The notes beneath the pieces are model-generated. The model was not told the DNA's origin, made no database searches, and was given only the letters and a program-made list of their open reading frames with translations. Positions 42,650-51,949 of a DNA stretch of 64,000 nucleotides are shown one piece after another. Each line of letters begins with the position of its first letter. Position 1 is the stretch's first letter. Source of the stretch: Chryseobacterium indologenes (GTDB lineage: Bacteria; Bacteroidota; Bacteroidia; Flavobacteriales; Weeksellaceae); assembly GCF_002025665.1 (NCBI RefSeq), contig NZ_CP018786.1:124001-188000 (forward strand). The letters are read 5' to 3'. The position numbers and the translations under genes are program-made.

Positions 42650-42664
42650 GATATAGGTATTTAT

Positions 42665-42692
42665 ATAAAAAAGCACTCCAATAAGAGTGCCT
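42665..42692 (-). terminator. Terminator after the nuclease-like gene
   Basis: GCACTC (42673-42678) pairs with GAGTGC (42685-42690), and six T follow on the - strand. Confidence 0.75.
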
Positions 42693-42699
42693 AACTTTT

Positions 42700-43890
42700 T
42701 TATGGTTCTTTCTGAAGAACTACAAATGCCGGAAAGTGGTCACTGTAGCCTCCAGTAAATTGGTCCCCATTCCAGGATCTGAAAGGATATCCTTTGTAAT
42801 TTCCTTCTTTATTGACAAGATAAGCTGGAGCGAAAATTTCTGCTTTGTACACAGAATATTCTTTAGTTACCTGATCTGAAATTACGTTTTTAGAAACGAT
42901 AATCTGGTCAAACAGGTTGGGAGCATCCTGATAAGCCAAAGAGGCAACCCCTTTCTTATATAAAGGATACATGAGGTTAAGATAAGGGTTTTCTTCACTT
43001 AAATCTTTAGGGTTTGCCTGAGCTTTCAGGTGGTTTTTTAAACTTGGGCTTACAGGATCGTCGTTAAAGTCACCCATAGCAAAAAGTTTAGTAGTAGGAT
43101 CTGCAGCTCTTATGCTGTCCATCTGTTGTTTTAATAAGGCAGCAGCAGCATTTCTTTTAGGTAGAGAAATTGCTTCACCACCCCTTCTTGAAGGCCAGTG
43201 GTTCATAAAAAACGCTACTTTTTCATTATCTAAAAATCCTGTTACTACAAGGATGTCTCTTGTGTATTCTCTTTTTCCGTTGTCACCGTAAATTACCAGT
43301 TCTTTTTTTAATGAATTGGTTGGGGTAAACCTTCTTTTCTGATAAATCAATGCCACATCAATTCCTCTGTAGTCGTAAGAGTTGTAATGAATAATTCCGT
43401 AGTCATATTTCTTTAAAGCAGGTTCGTTCACAAGATCCTGAATGACCTGTCTGTTTTCAACCTCAATTAAACCTACCACTGCCGGAGCTGTTTTGGTATA
43501 TTGTGCTCCCATTTCAGAAATCACCTTAGCTTCGTTAGCCAGTTTTGCCTTATAAATTTTAGTTCCGTAGTTTTTAGCACTTTTAGGAGTGAATTCTTCA
43601 GAACCACTTTGTATTCTTACTGCTTTTTTCCCTTTCAAAGCACCGTCACTCCAAGGTCCGTCGTATTTTTCTGCTTCCAGAAACTGGATAGAATCCATAG
43701 GAATACTTCTGTGGAAAGCAGGGTTTTTAATGTCCTTGGTGCCGTCTATATAATCTGCTGAGCGAATAGTATCCCAAAGGTTTTCTACATTTAAAAAACC
43801 TACGGTAGCTACTTTTCTCAGTTTTCCTTGTTGTTGGGAGAATGCCACGATCGAAATAAACAGGGCAAACAGACTCGAAAATCTCTTCAT
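42700..43890 (-). CDS. Secreted endonuclease/exonuclease/phosphatase-family protein
   Basis: 396 aa with a signal peptide (about 1-18, ending VAFSQ). EEP-fold motifs are VGFLNVENLWDT (Asn/Glu metal region), VVGLIEVENRQVIQDL, FMNHWPSRRGGEA (catalytic His), LFAMGDFNDDP and GYSDHFPAFVVL (terminal Asp-His). It is probably a periplasmic or extracellular nuclease or phosphodiesterase. The divergent TonB receptor and DUF5689 lipoprotein suggest a nutrient-scavenging unit, perhaps for nucleic-acid-derived phosphate; this is an inference from context. Confidence 0.88.
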   Translation of the reverse strand: MKRFSSLFALFISIVAFSQQQGKLRKVATVGFLNVENLWDTIRSADYIDGTKDIKNPAFHRSIPMDSIQFLEAEKYDGPWSDGALKGKKAVRIQSGSEEFTPKSAKNYGTKIYKAKLANEAKVISEMGAQYTKTAPAVVGLIEVENRQVIQDLVNEPALKKYDYGIIHYNSYDYRGIDVALIYQKRRFTPTNSLKKELVIYGDNGKREYTRDILVVTGFLDNEKVAFFMNHWPSRRGGEAISLPKRNAAAALLKQQMDSIRAADPTTKLFAMGDFNDDPVSPSLKNHLKAQANPKDLSEENPYLNLMYPLYKKGVASLAYQDAPNLFDQIIVSKNVISDQVTKEYSVYKAEIFAPAYLVNKEGNYKGYPFRSWNGDQFTGGYSDHFPAFVVLQKEP

Positions 43891-43920
43891 CTCTTTGGAG
43901 TTTTATTATACTATTAATTA

Positions 43921-43928
43921 CAAATTTA
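43921..43928 (-). promoter_or_regulatory. -7 box for the nuclease-like gene
   Basis: TAAATTTG on the - strand, 30 nt before the start codon. Confidence 0.6.
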
Positions 43929-44067
43929 CTTTTTTTTAACTCGCTGCGTTTTAAATATTTGTAAATTTAAAAGCAGTAATTCGAGCCTCTCTTTTATAAT
44001 GATTCTTAAAAGATTGCAATGTTAAGGAAAAATAACGTTAAAAAAGTTCTGAATTGCAAAATTTGAT

Positions 44068-44075
44068 TAAATTTG
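44068..44075 (+). promoter_or_regulatory. -7 box for the TonB receptor-DUF5689 pair
   Basis: TAAATTTG, 61 nt before the receptor ATG, divergent from the nuclease promoter 139 nt away. Confidence 0.6.
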
Positions 44076-44136
44076 TGCCCCCAACTTTTAAACTGTTGAA
44101 AATTAACAATAAAAGTATTAAAAAATAAATATACTC

Positions 44137-47016
44137 ATGATTAAAAAATTATCATTGATCTCTTTATTTACTTTGCTGCCTGCTTCATATTATTATGCGC
44201 AGACAACTGTGTTTGCGTATCTTAAGGATGCGGACGGTAAACCTGTGGAGCAGGCAAGTGTAGATTTAAAAGGAGCAGGAAATGATGCAAAGGCAGACAA
44301 AATCGGATATTTCCAATTTAAAGATTTGATGCCTGGACATTATCAGATTATGGTTACAAAACCCAATTTTGAAACTAAAATTTTTGAATTTGATGTAACC
44401 AGTGATGAGAAAAGAAAAGATCTTGGAGTAATTACTCTTTATTCTGCATTAAATGGTGCAGATCAAGGGTTAGCTATCATAGAAGATTCTGGAGAAAGTG
44501 ATGGCGGTGGTGCACAGCAAACAGCAACGGTGGGATTATTACAGTCTTCTCAGGATGTTTTCAGCAGAATTGCAAGTTTTGATTTAGGACCCTATTGGTT
44601 CCGTCCAAGAGGAATTGATAGCAGAACAGGTGAGAATATGATCAACGGGGTTTCTATGGCCGCTGCAGATAATGGAGATGTAGACTTCAGTACCTGGGGA
44701 GGATTGAACGAAATTACCCGTTACCCGGAAATTGCAGCTAACCATGCCCCTTCAGAATATGCTTTCGGAGGAACCACCGGAGTTTTTTATAAAAATACAA
44801 AAGCCAGCGAGTACAGAAAAGGAAGTCAGCTGACGTACTCTCTGACAAACAGAAATTATACCAACAGATTATCCTACAGATTTTCATCCGGAATGAATAA
44901 GAACGGATGGGCATTTACAGGAATGATCGCAAGGAGATGGGCACAGGAAGGGATTCAGGATGGTACCGCTTATGATGCATACAGCGGATATATAGGTATT
45001 GAGAAGAAATTCAGTGACAGCCATACTATGACTTTGAATGCCATAGGTTCTAAATATGCAAGAAGCTCTTCAAGTCCAAGTACTCAGGAAGTTTATGACT
45101 TCAGAGGTGTTCATTACAACTCTTACTGGGGATGGCAAAACGGTGATAAAAGAAATGAAAGAGTGAAAAGAGGTTTCCAGCCGATGATTCAATTGCAGGA
45201 TTTCTGGAAAATCAATAAAAACTCTCAGCTATGGACGTCTGTTTCTTACCAGTTTGGGAAAGAGTACAGTTCAAGATTGGATTGGTACAGAGCGAATAAC
45301 CCGTCTCCAACTTATTACCGTAATCTACCAAGTTATTGGTTAAATTATAAAGATCCGTCTCCGGAGCAGGCTGCCAACATCGGAATTACAAGAGACTGGT
45401 GGACGAATGATGACCAGTCACACACACAGATCAACTGGGATAACCTTTATAATGCCAACAGAAACGTAGAGTACAATGCTTTACTTGGCGGAAGAAGAGC
45501 AGCTTATTATCTTGTAGATGATGTAAAAGATGATAAAGTATGGAATGTATCTACTCACTATACTTATAACTTCACTGATACTTCCCGTTTTATCTTAAAC
45601 TTATCTTATCAGAACTACAGATCTGAACAGTACAGAGAAGTAAACGATCTTTTAGGTGCTGATTTTGCCCTGAATATGGATCCTTTTGCATCCAATACCA
45701 CAGCAGGAAGTGTTTGGGGTAAATTTAATACAAGAGAAAGTGACACTGATGTTGCCAAAAGAGAAGGTGATAAAATCGGGTACAGCTATATCTTCAGAAG
45801 ACAGGAATTCAAAATAAACCCAGCTTTCAAATTCTCCACAGGTAAATTTGATGTTTTTATTTCCGGATTGTTTGGTTATACTACGAACAGCAGAGAAGGA
45901 TTGTTCCAACACTATCTGTATGAGTCTTCTTATGGAAAAGGATCAGACCAAAACTTCTGGAATGCAGGAGTTAAAGGTCAGGTTACCTATAAAATCAATG
46001 GTAGAAACTTCCTTGTTTATAATGGAGCTTACTTTTCACAATCTCCTTTCTTAAATGATATTTACTTTAATACAAGAGTAAGTGGTGTTACAACTCCTGG
46101 GATCAAGAATGTTGTTGTTGATGCTAATGACCTGAGCTATGTAATCTCTACTCCGATTGTTAAACTTAGATTGACAGGTTATCTTGTTAATACTCAAAAT
46201 GAAACAAGCGTACAAAGATATTTCGCACAGGGTGTTAAACTGACCAACCTTACTGAGAGCGGTGATCAGGCTCCGGTTCAGGATGGAGCTTTCATTACAC
46301 AGGTATTGGCAGGAGCCAATAAGAGAAATATGGGAATTGAGCTTGGTGCACAGGTGAAAGTAACGCCTAGCTTAACTGCCAGTGGGTTACTAAGCTTAGG
46401 ACAATATACTTATACTAATAATCCTACTGTTTATTTTGCATCTGATGCCGTTGGAACTTTCAGAGAGCTTGACGGAAACGGAAATATCGTATCAAGATCT
46501 TATACCAACATGGGTGAGGCTACTCTTAAAAATTACAGACAAGGTGGAACTCCTCAGGAGGCATATACATTAGGCCTTCGTTATAGCAGCCCTAAAAACT
46601 ACTGGTGGGTAGGAGCAACCTGGAACTATTTTGGACATTCATTCTTAGATCCGTCTCCGGTAACCAGAACAGACAGGTTCTATACCAATCCTGGTACACC
46701 AGGAGTACCTTATGACCAGGTAACTGATGAAGAACTTGCAAGAGTTCTTACGCCTACAAAGCTTCCTTCAGCATTCTTCTTCAATATCAATGCAGGGAAG
46801 TCCTGGATGATTGGTAAATATTATGTATTGGTATCCGGATCTGTCAATAACATCCTTAATAACAGAAACTATATTACAGGAGGATTTGAGCAGACCAGAA
46901 ACGTTAACTATATTGATTATGCGAATGATTATGACAGCGGAAACATGGTTTTCGCACCAAAGTATTGGTATAATCAGGGCAGATCTTATTTTGTTAACCT
47001 TCAATTCAGATTCTAA
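44137..47016 (+). CDS. TonB-dependent receptor with carboxypeptidase-like N-terminal domain
   Basis: 959 aa. A signal peptide (about 1-22) is followed by a CarboxypepD_reg-like domain (about 24-100: VFAYLKDADGKPVEQASVDL, PGHYQIMVTKPNFETK), a plug domain (about 130-260, WFRPRGIDSRTGENMINGVS) and a beta-barrel ending in SYFVNLQFRF with the outer-membrane C-terminal Phe. The ligand is not evident. The DUF5689 lipoprotein follows 26 nt later and probably acts as surface partner, much as SusD does for SusC. A divergently transcribed secreted nuclease-like gene suggests that the substrate might be released by that enzyme. Confidence 0.9.
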   Translation: MIKKLSLISLFTLLPASYYYAQTTVFAYLKDADGKPVEQASVDLKGAGNDAKADKIGYFQFKDLMPGHYQIMVTKPNFETKIFEFDVTSDEKRKDLGVITLYSALNGADQGLAIIEDSGESDGGGAQQTATVGLLQSSQDVFSRIASFDLGPYWFRPRGIDSRTGENMINGVSMAAADNGDVDFSTWGGLNEITRYPEIAANHAPSEYAFGGTTGVFYKNTKASEYRKGSQLTYSLTNRNYTNRLSYRFSSGMNKNGWAFTGMIARRWAQEGIQDGTAYDAYSGYIGIEKKFSDSHTMTLNAIGSKYARSSSSPSTQEVYDFRGVHYNSYWGWQNGDKRNERVKRGFQPMIQLQDFWKINKNSQLWTSVSYQFGKEYSSRLDWYRANNPSPTYYRNLPSYWLNYKDPSPEQAANIGITRDWWTNDDQSHTQINWDNLYNANRNVEYNALLGGRRAAYYLVDDVKDDKVWNVSTHYTYNFTDTSRFILNLSYQNYRSEQYREVNDLLGADFALNMDPFASNTTAGSVWGKFNTRESDTDVAKREGDKIGYSYIFRRQEFKINPAFKFSTGKFDVFISGLFGYTTNSREGLFQHYLYESSYGKGSDQNFWNAGVKGQVTYKINGRNFLVYNGAYFSQSPFLNDIYFNTRVSGVTTPGIKNVVVDANDLSYVISTPIVKLRLTGYLVNTQNETSVQRYFAQGVKLTNLTESGDQAPVQDGAFITQVLAGANKRNMGIELGAQVKVTPSLTASGLLSLGQYTYTNNPTVYFASDAVGTFRELDGNGNIVSRSYTNMGEATLKNYRQGGTPQEAYTLGLRYSSPKNYWWVGATWNYFGHSFLDPSPVTRTDRFYTNPGTPGVPYDQVTDEELARVLTPTKLPSAFFFNINAGKSWMIGKYYVLVSGSVNNILNNRNYITGGFEQTRNVNYIDYANDYDSGNMVFAPKYWYNQGRSYFVNLQFRF

Positions 47017-47042
47017 AAAACTAAAATTAAAAATCGAAAACA

Positions 47043-48449
47043 ATGAAAAATATATATTTTAAAGCAGCGATCTTTAGTGCTATTTCAATGCTGTCATTCT
47101 CGTCTTGTGTAAAAACTGATGATTATGAATTACCGGAAATTAAATGTACTAACAAATTTGCAGCAGCTAATCACCCGTTAACTGATCTTGCTACTATTGC
47201 AAAAGCAAAACCAACGGAAGCGGATATCATTAAAGAAGATTACATCGTTGAAGCCTATGTTTCTTCAAGTGATGAATCAGGAAATATCTATAAAATGATG
47301 TTCCTTCAGGATAAGCCAGAAAACCCGACACAAGGGATTGAAATTGACATCGATGGTGGAAATCAGTATCTTGATTATCCTACCGGATCTTTAGTAAGAA
47401 TTAACCTGAAAGGATTGATTGTTCAAGGTATTAACGGAAACATTAAAGTAGGTTCTTTTGATCCTAACTATCCTATCGGTAGAATCAACCCTAATAAAGT
47501 TTCAAATTATATTGCAAGAGTTTGTGACGGACAAAAGGCTGTAGTAACTGCAATAAAGCCATTAGAGTTTAATTCTATCGCTGATGCTCTTAAAAATGGA
47601 GCTCACATCAATCAGCTTGTAAAAATTAAAAATGTTCAGTTCGAAGAGCCTGAATTGACAAAAACTTTTGCTGATGAATCAGGAACAGGGGACCGTTATA
47701 TTACTGATAAAAAAGCTGGTAGATTAGATCTTCGTTTCAGCAATTATGCAACTTTTGCGAAATCTCCGATTTCTCCTAAATATGCAAAAAGTGGCGAAAT
47801 CGTTCTTCTTCTGAGCCGTTTTACCAGTTCAAGTAATGCAACAATTTTCACAGATCAGGCGTATATCAGAAATCTAGATGATATAAACTTCCCTAATGAC
47901 AGATTCAATCCAGGTGAACCAGATGCTCCTTCTGCTTCTGCTGTAAACCTTTTCGCAGGATCAGATTTTGAAAACTGGACAACTTTCTTATCAAGTGTAA
48001 ATACTTTCGGTCTCAAGCCTTACGCTACACAAGGTGTTGGTCTGGGATATAATGGTACAAATTCACTTCAGATCAAAGGAACTCCTACAGCTAACGATTA
48101 TGTATTTACCTCTGTGGCTACTACAGGAATCCCAGCTGTACCAAAAAGAATTACAATGTATATCAAAGGTACTGCAACAGGAAAAACTCTTTCTTTCAAC
48201 GTATACAAAGCAGGTGGAGGTTTCTATGTGTTTAACTTAGGTACATTCTCTACAGGGGCTACTTTAGGAGTAGAAAGTGCTAACTCTTACACAGGATCTA
48301 TCAATACAAACGGACAGTGGAGATTAGTTGAGCTTACTCTTACAGGTATTACGGATATTAACACTACAGCCGGAAAAGATATGTTTGCGATCAAAACTGG
48401 AAATGGTGGAATCTATGATGTTCAGATTGATAACATCAAAATTGAGTAA
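47043..48449 (+). CDS. DUF5689 surface lipoprotein
   Basis: 468 aa. The lipobox region MLSFSSC gives a lipidated Cys at about residue 22. DUF5689 occupies about 25-280 (EDYIVEAYVSSSDESGNIYK, LQDKPENPTQGIEIDIDGGN) and has an OB-fold-like layout. The C-terminal part (about 300-468, NLFAGSDFENWTTFLSS, GTATGKTLSFNVYKAGGGFY) looks like a carbohydrate-binding-module-like jellyroll. It is encoded right after a TonB receptor, so it is probably the receptor's extracellular capture partner. Confidence 0.85.
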   Translation: MKNIYFKAAIFSAISMLSFSSCVKTDDYELPEIKCTNKFAAANHPLTDLATIAKAKPTEADIIKEDYIVEAYVSSSDESGNIYKMMFLQDKPENPTQGIEIDIDGGNQYLDYPTGSLVRINLKGLIVQGINGNIKVGSFDPNYPIGRINPNKVSNYIARVCDGQKAVVTAIKPLEFNSIADALKNGAHINQLVKIKNVQFEEPELTKTFADESGTGDRYITDKKAGRLDLRFSNYATFAKSPISPKYAKSGEIVLLLSRFTSSSNATIFTDQAYIRNLDDINFPNDRFNPGEPDAPSASAVNLFAGSDFENWTTFLSSVNTFGLKPYATQGVGLGYNGTNSLQIKGTPTANDYVFTSVATTGIPAVPKRITMYIKGTATGKTLSFNVYKAGGGFYVFNLGTFSTGATLGVESANSYTGSINTNGQWRLVELTLTGITDINTTAGKDMFAIKTGNGGIYDVQIDNIKIE

Positions 48450-48490
48450 TACATTAGGATACAATATATTCTAATACATTTTATAAAACA

Positions 48491-48520
48491 AAAACCACTG
48501 CATCAGCAGTGGTTTTTTTA
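48491..48520. terminator. Terminator between convergent genes
   Basis: AAAACCACTGC (48491-48501) and GCAGTGGTTTT (48506-48516) with an ATCA loop and T run. Confidence 0.9.
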
Positions 48521-48527
48521 TTTCCTT

Positions 48528-49079
48528 TTATTTAACTGTAATTGTTGGATCCCAGTAAAAGTAGCCAAACAGAATCTGTTTGTTACTGTCATTCGGATCT
48601 AAAATATAAAGTCCAAACTGTACATAGAAGTTCTCTTTTCCTGTAGCTTTCACTTTAGAGTCGATACTGGCAAAAGTAATATCAGCAGCAGCGGCAGGAA
48701 GACCATTTTGAGAATTCAAATTAGGTACTGCAGCTTGTCTTCTTTCAACAGAATTGTAGATAAAGCTGTTAAAAACCTGATCTCCGGACCAGTACTTAAT
48801 ATTGTAGATGATAACAGCATCGTCAGAATTCTGATAGATGGAAGTTCCTCTGAAGGAAACTGTATCTCCGGCTCTTGCGCTGAAATTCAGATCAGCAGAA
48901 CCTTGTCCGGAAATTGCGTTGGCATTGGAAACAATCATATGCTGGCTGTTATGATCAATTCCTGTAGGATTATTAGGGTCTTTACTTGGGTTTGGATAAG
49001 TAGCTCTTACATAATCCGTGTCTATTACAATCAGGACATCTATTTCCTGACTGGATGATTTTTGTTGTACATCGTCCAT
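48528..49079 (-). CDS. AidA/PixA inclusion-body family protein
   Basis: 183 aa, no signal peptide. QEIDVLIVIDTDYVRATYPN, SQHMIVSNANAISGQGSADL, FSARAGDTVSFRGTSIYQNS and a C-terminal FYVQFGLYILDPN are the PixA/AidA pattern. The family includes the crystalline inclusion protein PixA of Xenorhabdus and AidA of Burkholderia/Ralstonia, often regulated by quorum sensing; the molecular role is unclear. It stands alone; the ~280-nt gap upstream holds only a terminator for the next gene. Confidence 0.82.
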   Translation of the reverse strand: MDDVQQKSSSQEIDVLIVIDTDYVRATYPNPSKDPNNPTGIDHNSQHMIVSNANAISGQGSADLNFSARAGDTVSFRGTSIYQNSDDAVIIYNIKYWSGDQVFNSFIYNSVERRQAAVPNLNSQNGLPAAAADITFASIDSKVKATGKENFYVQFGLYILDPNDSNKQILFGYFYWDPTITVK

Positions 49080-49297
49080 GATATTTCGTTTTTAGTTTGG
49101 TGTTTTCTTACTCATGTGGCTTTTCAGATTTCGCCCCGTTATTTATGTGATTCCGGCTTCACCTTGATGGTTGTAATTACAATACAAATGTACATTGCTG
49201 AAAATGAAAATATTAGAGTGGAAATGCTGAAATTTCAGATTAAGTATTTGTACTTAATTAATCTCTTCAAAGTGATTTTTTATGGGGTCAAAAAAAA

Positions 49298-49326
49298 TAC
49301 CCTGAAAAGTCTGACTTTCCAGGGTA
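49298..49326 (-). terminator. Terminator after the DUF6702-like gene
   Basis: TACCCTG (49298-49304) pairs with CAGGGTA at the other end of a stem that includes AAAGT/ACTTT; eight T follow on the - strand. The rest of 49080-49297 is AT-rich without further structure that I can support. Confidence 0.75.
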
Positions 49327-49357
49327 CCCATTTATAATGGTTAAATCTAATTTTCGT

Positions 49358-49828
49358 TTAAAAAGAAACCTCGTTCACTTCTTTTCCTCTTTGGAAGTTC
49401 ATTGTTTTCTGGCTGCCTTTGTAGGCAATGTTCACCAGGTTGATCTGCTTAGGAAAAGCGCTTAAAAGGATCGTATTTTTAATCTTTAAGGTATTGATAT
49501 CCGAAACGCCTCCGGTTTCAAAATATACCCATACAGTTTCTCCACTGACCTGACTTCCTGTGAAGGTAATCGTTTTAGGAGCTCCATTGACAAAAACATC
49601 AAAATTATTGTTCACATATTTTTTTACCTCTGCTTCAAATCCTGCCGTATTGGGGTTGATTTTAATCGCATCAGAGATATGGCTTGTATTCATTTTTGTG
49701 GTAAACTTCAATGTCTTGCTTCCATCAATATAGTCAACTTTGGTCATTGAAGAGAAAAAGTCTACATACATAAAACTCATTAACACAAAAAATGTTAAAA
49801 TTCCTGATATATATAAAAGTTTTTTCAT
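49358..49828 (-). CDS. DUF6702-like exported protein
   Basis: 156 aa from the ATG at 49828 (MKKLLYISGILTFFVLMSF), preferred because it begins the signal-anchor; the longer in-frame start adds eight residues. The mature part has MTKVDYIDGSKTLKFTTKMN, NNNFDVFVNGAPKTITFTGS and LSAFPKQINLVNIAYKGSQK, resembling the DUF6702 pattern of a small all-beta periplasmic protein. The function is unknown. It lies 58 nt after the LOG gene on the same strand. Confidence 0.72.
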   Translation of the reverse strand: MKKLLYISGILTFFVLMSFMYVDFFSSMTKVDYIDGSKTLKFTTKMNTSHISDAIKINPNTAGFEAEVKKYVNNNFDVFVNGAPKTITFTGSQVSGETVWVYFETGGVSDINTLKIKNTILLSAFPKQINLVNIAYKGSQKTMNFQRGKEVNEVSF

Positions 49829-49886
49829 CTTAATTAATAGATTTACAATCATACTTGTTCGTTATAAGTCACAAATAATATGCCAA

Positions 49887-50639
49887 TTAGAAATTTACAT
49901 TTACAGAATATTTATCATAAAAGGCTTTAATATGTGCTACAGCCTCATCAGCAGTATCTACCACCCGATAAAGATCAAGATCATCTTCCGCAATCATTCC
50001 TTCTTTTAACAGAGTTGCTTTAAACCAATCCAGTAATCCACCCCAGAATTCACTTCCTACCAAAACAATTGGGAATTTTCCAATTTTGTTGGTCTGAATC
50101 AAGGTCATCGCTTCAGTCAGCTCATCCAGTGTTCCGAATCCTCCAGGCATTACTACGAATCCTTGAGAGTATTTTACAAACATTACTTTTCTCACGAAAA
50201 AGTAATCAAAGTTCATAGAATAGGATTTGTTGATATAAGGATTAAAATGCTGTTCAAAAGGAAGATCAATATTAAGTCCTATAGATTTCCCTTTGGCATT
50301 AAAAGCTCCTTTATTTCCTGCTTCCATAATCCCTGGACCGCCTCCGGTAATAATTCCGAAACCTAGTTTGGTGATCTTTTCAGCAATATCTACCGCCATT
50401 TCATAATACTTGTTCTCCGGCTTCAGTCGGGCAGAGCCAAATATAGAAACGCATGGGCCAATTTTAGCCAGTTTTTCATAGCCGTCTACAAATTCAGCCA
50501 TGACCTTGAAGACCATCCAGCTGTCTTTGGTGATTGTTTCGTCCCAGGTTTTCTGTCTGAAACTGTTATGCAGTTTTGTTTCGTTAATGTCAAGTTCTGG
50601 ATTTACTAAACTTTCATCCCTGGTTCCATCAATTTCCAT
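49887..50639 (-). CDS. LOG family (TIGR00730 Rossmann-fold) protein
   Basis: 250 aa. FGIITGGGPGIMEAGNKGAF and VVMPGGFGTLDELTEAMTLI carry the LOG-family GGGxGxM and PGGxGTxxE motifs of nucleoside-5'-monophosphate phosphoribohydrolases (cytokinin-activating enzymes in plants). The bacterial role is probably nucleotide salvage or turnover. The extended N-terminus (about 60 residues) is common in Bacteroidota members. It is 9 nt after the MurU-like gene and probably in one operon with it. Confidence 0.88.
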   Translation of the reverse strand: MEIDGTRDESLVNPELDINETKLHNSFRQKTWDETITKDSWMVFKVMAEFVDGYEKLAKIGPCVSIFGSARLKPENKYYEMAVDIAEKITKLGFGIITGGGPGIMEAGNKGAFNAKGKSIGLNIDLPFEQHFNPYINKSYSMNFDYFFVRKVMFVKYSQGFVVMPGGFGTLDELTEAMTLIQTNKIGKFPIVLVGSEFWGGLLDWFKATLLKEGMIAEDDLDLYRVVDTADEAVAHIKAFYDKYSVNVNF

Positions 50640-50648
50640 TGCAAAAAT

Positions 50649-51362
50649 TTATTTAAAATGTTTTTCGGCTTCTATTATAGATGATGGTCTTCCGACATCA
50701 ATAAGAATACTGTCGTGTACAAAACCATGTATATGCTCGGTCTGCATCAGATCCAGATATTCTTCCATAACAGAGAATTTGCCTGTTCTTTTTATTTTTT
50801 CGAAGATAACAGGATTGATACAATGAATTCCGCTGAATGCAAGAGCTCTAAAGCCTTTATTGAATTCTGCTAATCTTTGTTCACCAGTCTGTACATTCAG
50901 CCAGCCTCTCAAAACCATATCATCATTGAAAAGGAGTTTTCTCGAACTTTCTCTGTCCGAAACCGCTAAAGTAGCAAAATCTTTTATCTTTTTGTGGTAT
51001 TCTACCAATGCATTGATGTTCAGATCGGTTAGAATATCAGCGTTCATGATTAAAAAATCTTCTCCGTGATCTAGGAATTTTCTTGCAAATATCAAGCCGC
51101 CACCAGTTTCCAGAAGCTCATTGGTTTCATCAGAGATTTCAATCTTGCACCCGAAATTATTGTTTTTATTCAGAAAATCAACAATCTGTTCTCCAAAATG
51201 ATGAATGTTGATAACAAAATCCTTTATTCCGAAACTTTTCAGGTAATTAATATTTCTTTCCAGAAGCGGAATTTCATTTACCTTGGCGAGTGCTTTTGGA
51301 TGATGATCTGTAAACGGCTTAAGTCTGGTACCTTTTCCAGCTGCGAAAATTAAAGCTTTCAT
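50649..51362 (-). CDS. Nucleotidyltransferase, MurU-like (sugar-1-phosphate uridylyltransferase)
   Basis: 237 aa. The nucleotide-binding start MKALIFAAGKGTRLKPFTDH is followed by PKALAKVNEIPLLERNINYL, NIHHFGEQIVDFL, ETGGGLIFARKFL and FLIMNADILTDLN (metal Asp). Compact length without a left-handed beta-helix matches N-acetylmuramate-1-phosphate uridylyltransferase MurU. Together with the AmgK-like kinase upstream it suggests the cell-wall recycling shortcut MurNAc to UDP-MurNAc. A general sugar-nucleotidyltransferase role cannot be excluded. Confidence 0.82.
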   Translation of the reverse strand: MKALIFAAGKGTRLKPFTDHHPKALAKVNEIPLLERNINYLKSFGIKDFVINIHHFGEQIVDFLNKNNNFGCKIEISDETNELLETGGGLIFARKFLDHGEDFLIMNADILTDLNINALVEYHKKIKDFATLAVSDRESSRKLLFNDDMVLRGWLNVQTGEQRLAEFNKGFRALAFSGIHCINPVIFEKIKRTGKFSVMEEYLDLMQTEHIHGFVHDSILIDVGRPSSIIEAEKHFK

Positions 51363-51430
51363 AATTTTATAAGTAATGTGTGATTGATAATGAGTAATAT
51401 ATGTGTAATTAGAAAATTACTTATTGCTCA

Positions 51431-51847
51431 TTACTGATTACTAATGTTCAGTTGCGGTTGTTCATCATGATGAAGGGTTACTTGAGTTCCTTCAGGATAT
51501 TTTTCTTTGATAAATTCAGCGATTTTTATAGCAGAATATACCGATCTGTGCTGTCCGCCTGTACATCCGAAGTTGATTTGAAGATGTTCAAAACCTCTTG
51601 CAAGATAATCGTCGATATTGATAGAAACAAGAGATTTTACCAATTCCAGGAACTTAGGCATTTCTGTTTTTGTTTCCAGATATTCCTGAACTCCGATGTC
51701 ATTTCCGGTCTGGATTTTATATTCTTCAATTCTTCCTGGATTTAATATTCCACGGCAGTCAAAAGCGAAACCTCCGCCATTTCCTGAATTGTCTTTAGGA
51801 ATTCCTCCTTTTTTGTATGAAAAACTGTGTATCTCGATGTTTAGCAT
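51431..51847 (-). CDS. RapZ C-terminal-domain protein
   Basis: 138 aa corresponding only to the C-terminal domain of RapZ (the N-terminal kinase-like Walker domain is absent). IEIHSFSYKKGGIPKDNSGN, FAFDCRGILNPGRIEEYK and HLQINFGCTGGQHRSVYSAI are the diagnostic segments. In E. coli this domain senses glucosamine-6-phosphate and binds small RNA in control of amino-sugar synthesis. Its position between AmgK-like and MurU-like genes suggests a sensing role in amino-sugar recycling here too. A short AT-rich gap separates it from both neighbours. Confidence 0.88.
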   Translation of the reverse strand: MLNIEIHSFSYKKGGIPKDNSGNGGGFAFDCRGILNPGRIEEYKIQTGNDIGVQEYLETKTEMPKFLELVKSLVSINIDDYLARGFEHLQINFGCTGGQHRSVYSAIKIAEFIKEKYPEGTQVTLHHDEQPQLNISNQ

Positions 51848-51925
51848 ATTTTTTATTTTTAAACCATTAAGGCTTATTTAGTTATGTTGAAGTCGCTTTG
51901 TGCTTTGCTCAAATATTTTCACTCT

Positions 51926-51949
51926 GTCAGTCTGAGCGGAGCCGAAGAC
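51926..51949. repeat. Short intergenic sequence resembling a dispersed repeat
   Basis: The core TCTGAGCGGAGCCGAAG, next to CTCTGTCAG, resembles a palindromic-type intergenic repeat seen in many Bacteroidota. It lies at the 3' edge of the phosphotransferase gene. Copy number cannot be judged from this window. Confidence 0.35.

Noticed and set aside
51389..51440. Imperfect ATGAGTAATA / TATTGCTCAT palindrome near the RapZ-C stop as another copy of the 22-bp dyad
   Set aside because: Arm sequence, spacing and orientation do not match the three dyad copies and no -7 box follows at the fixed distance; it is probably a weak transcription-end structure.
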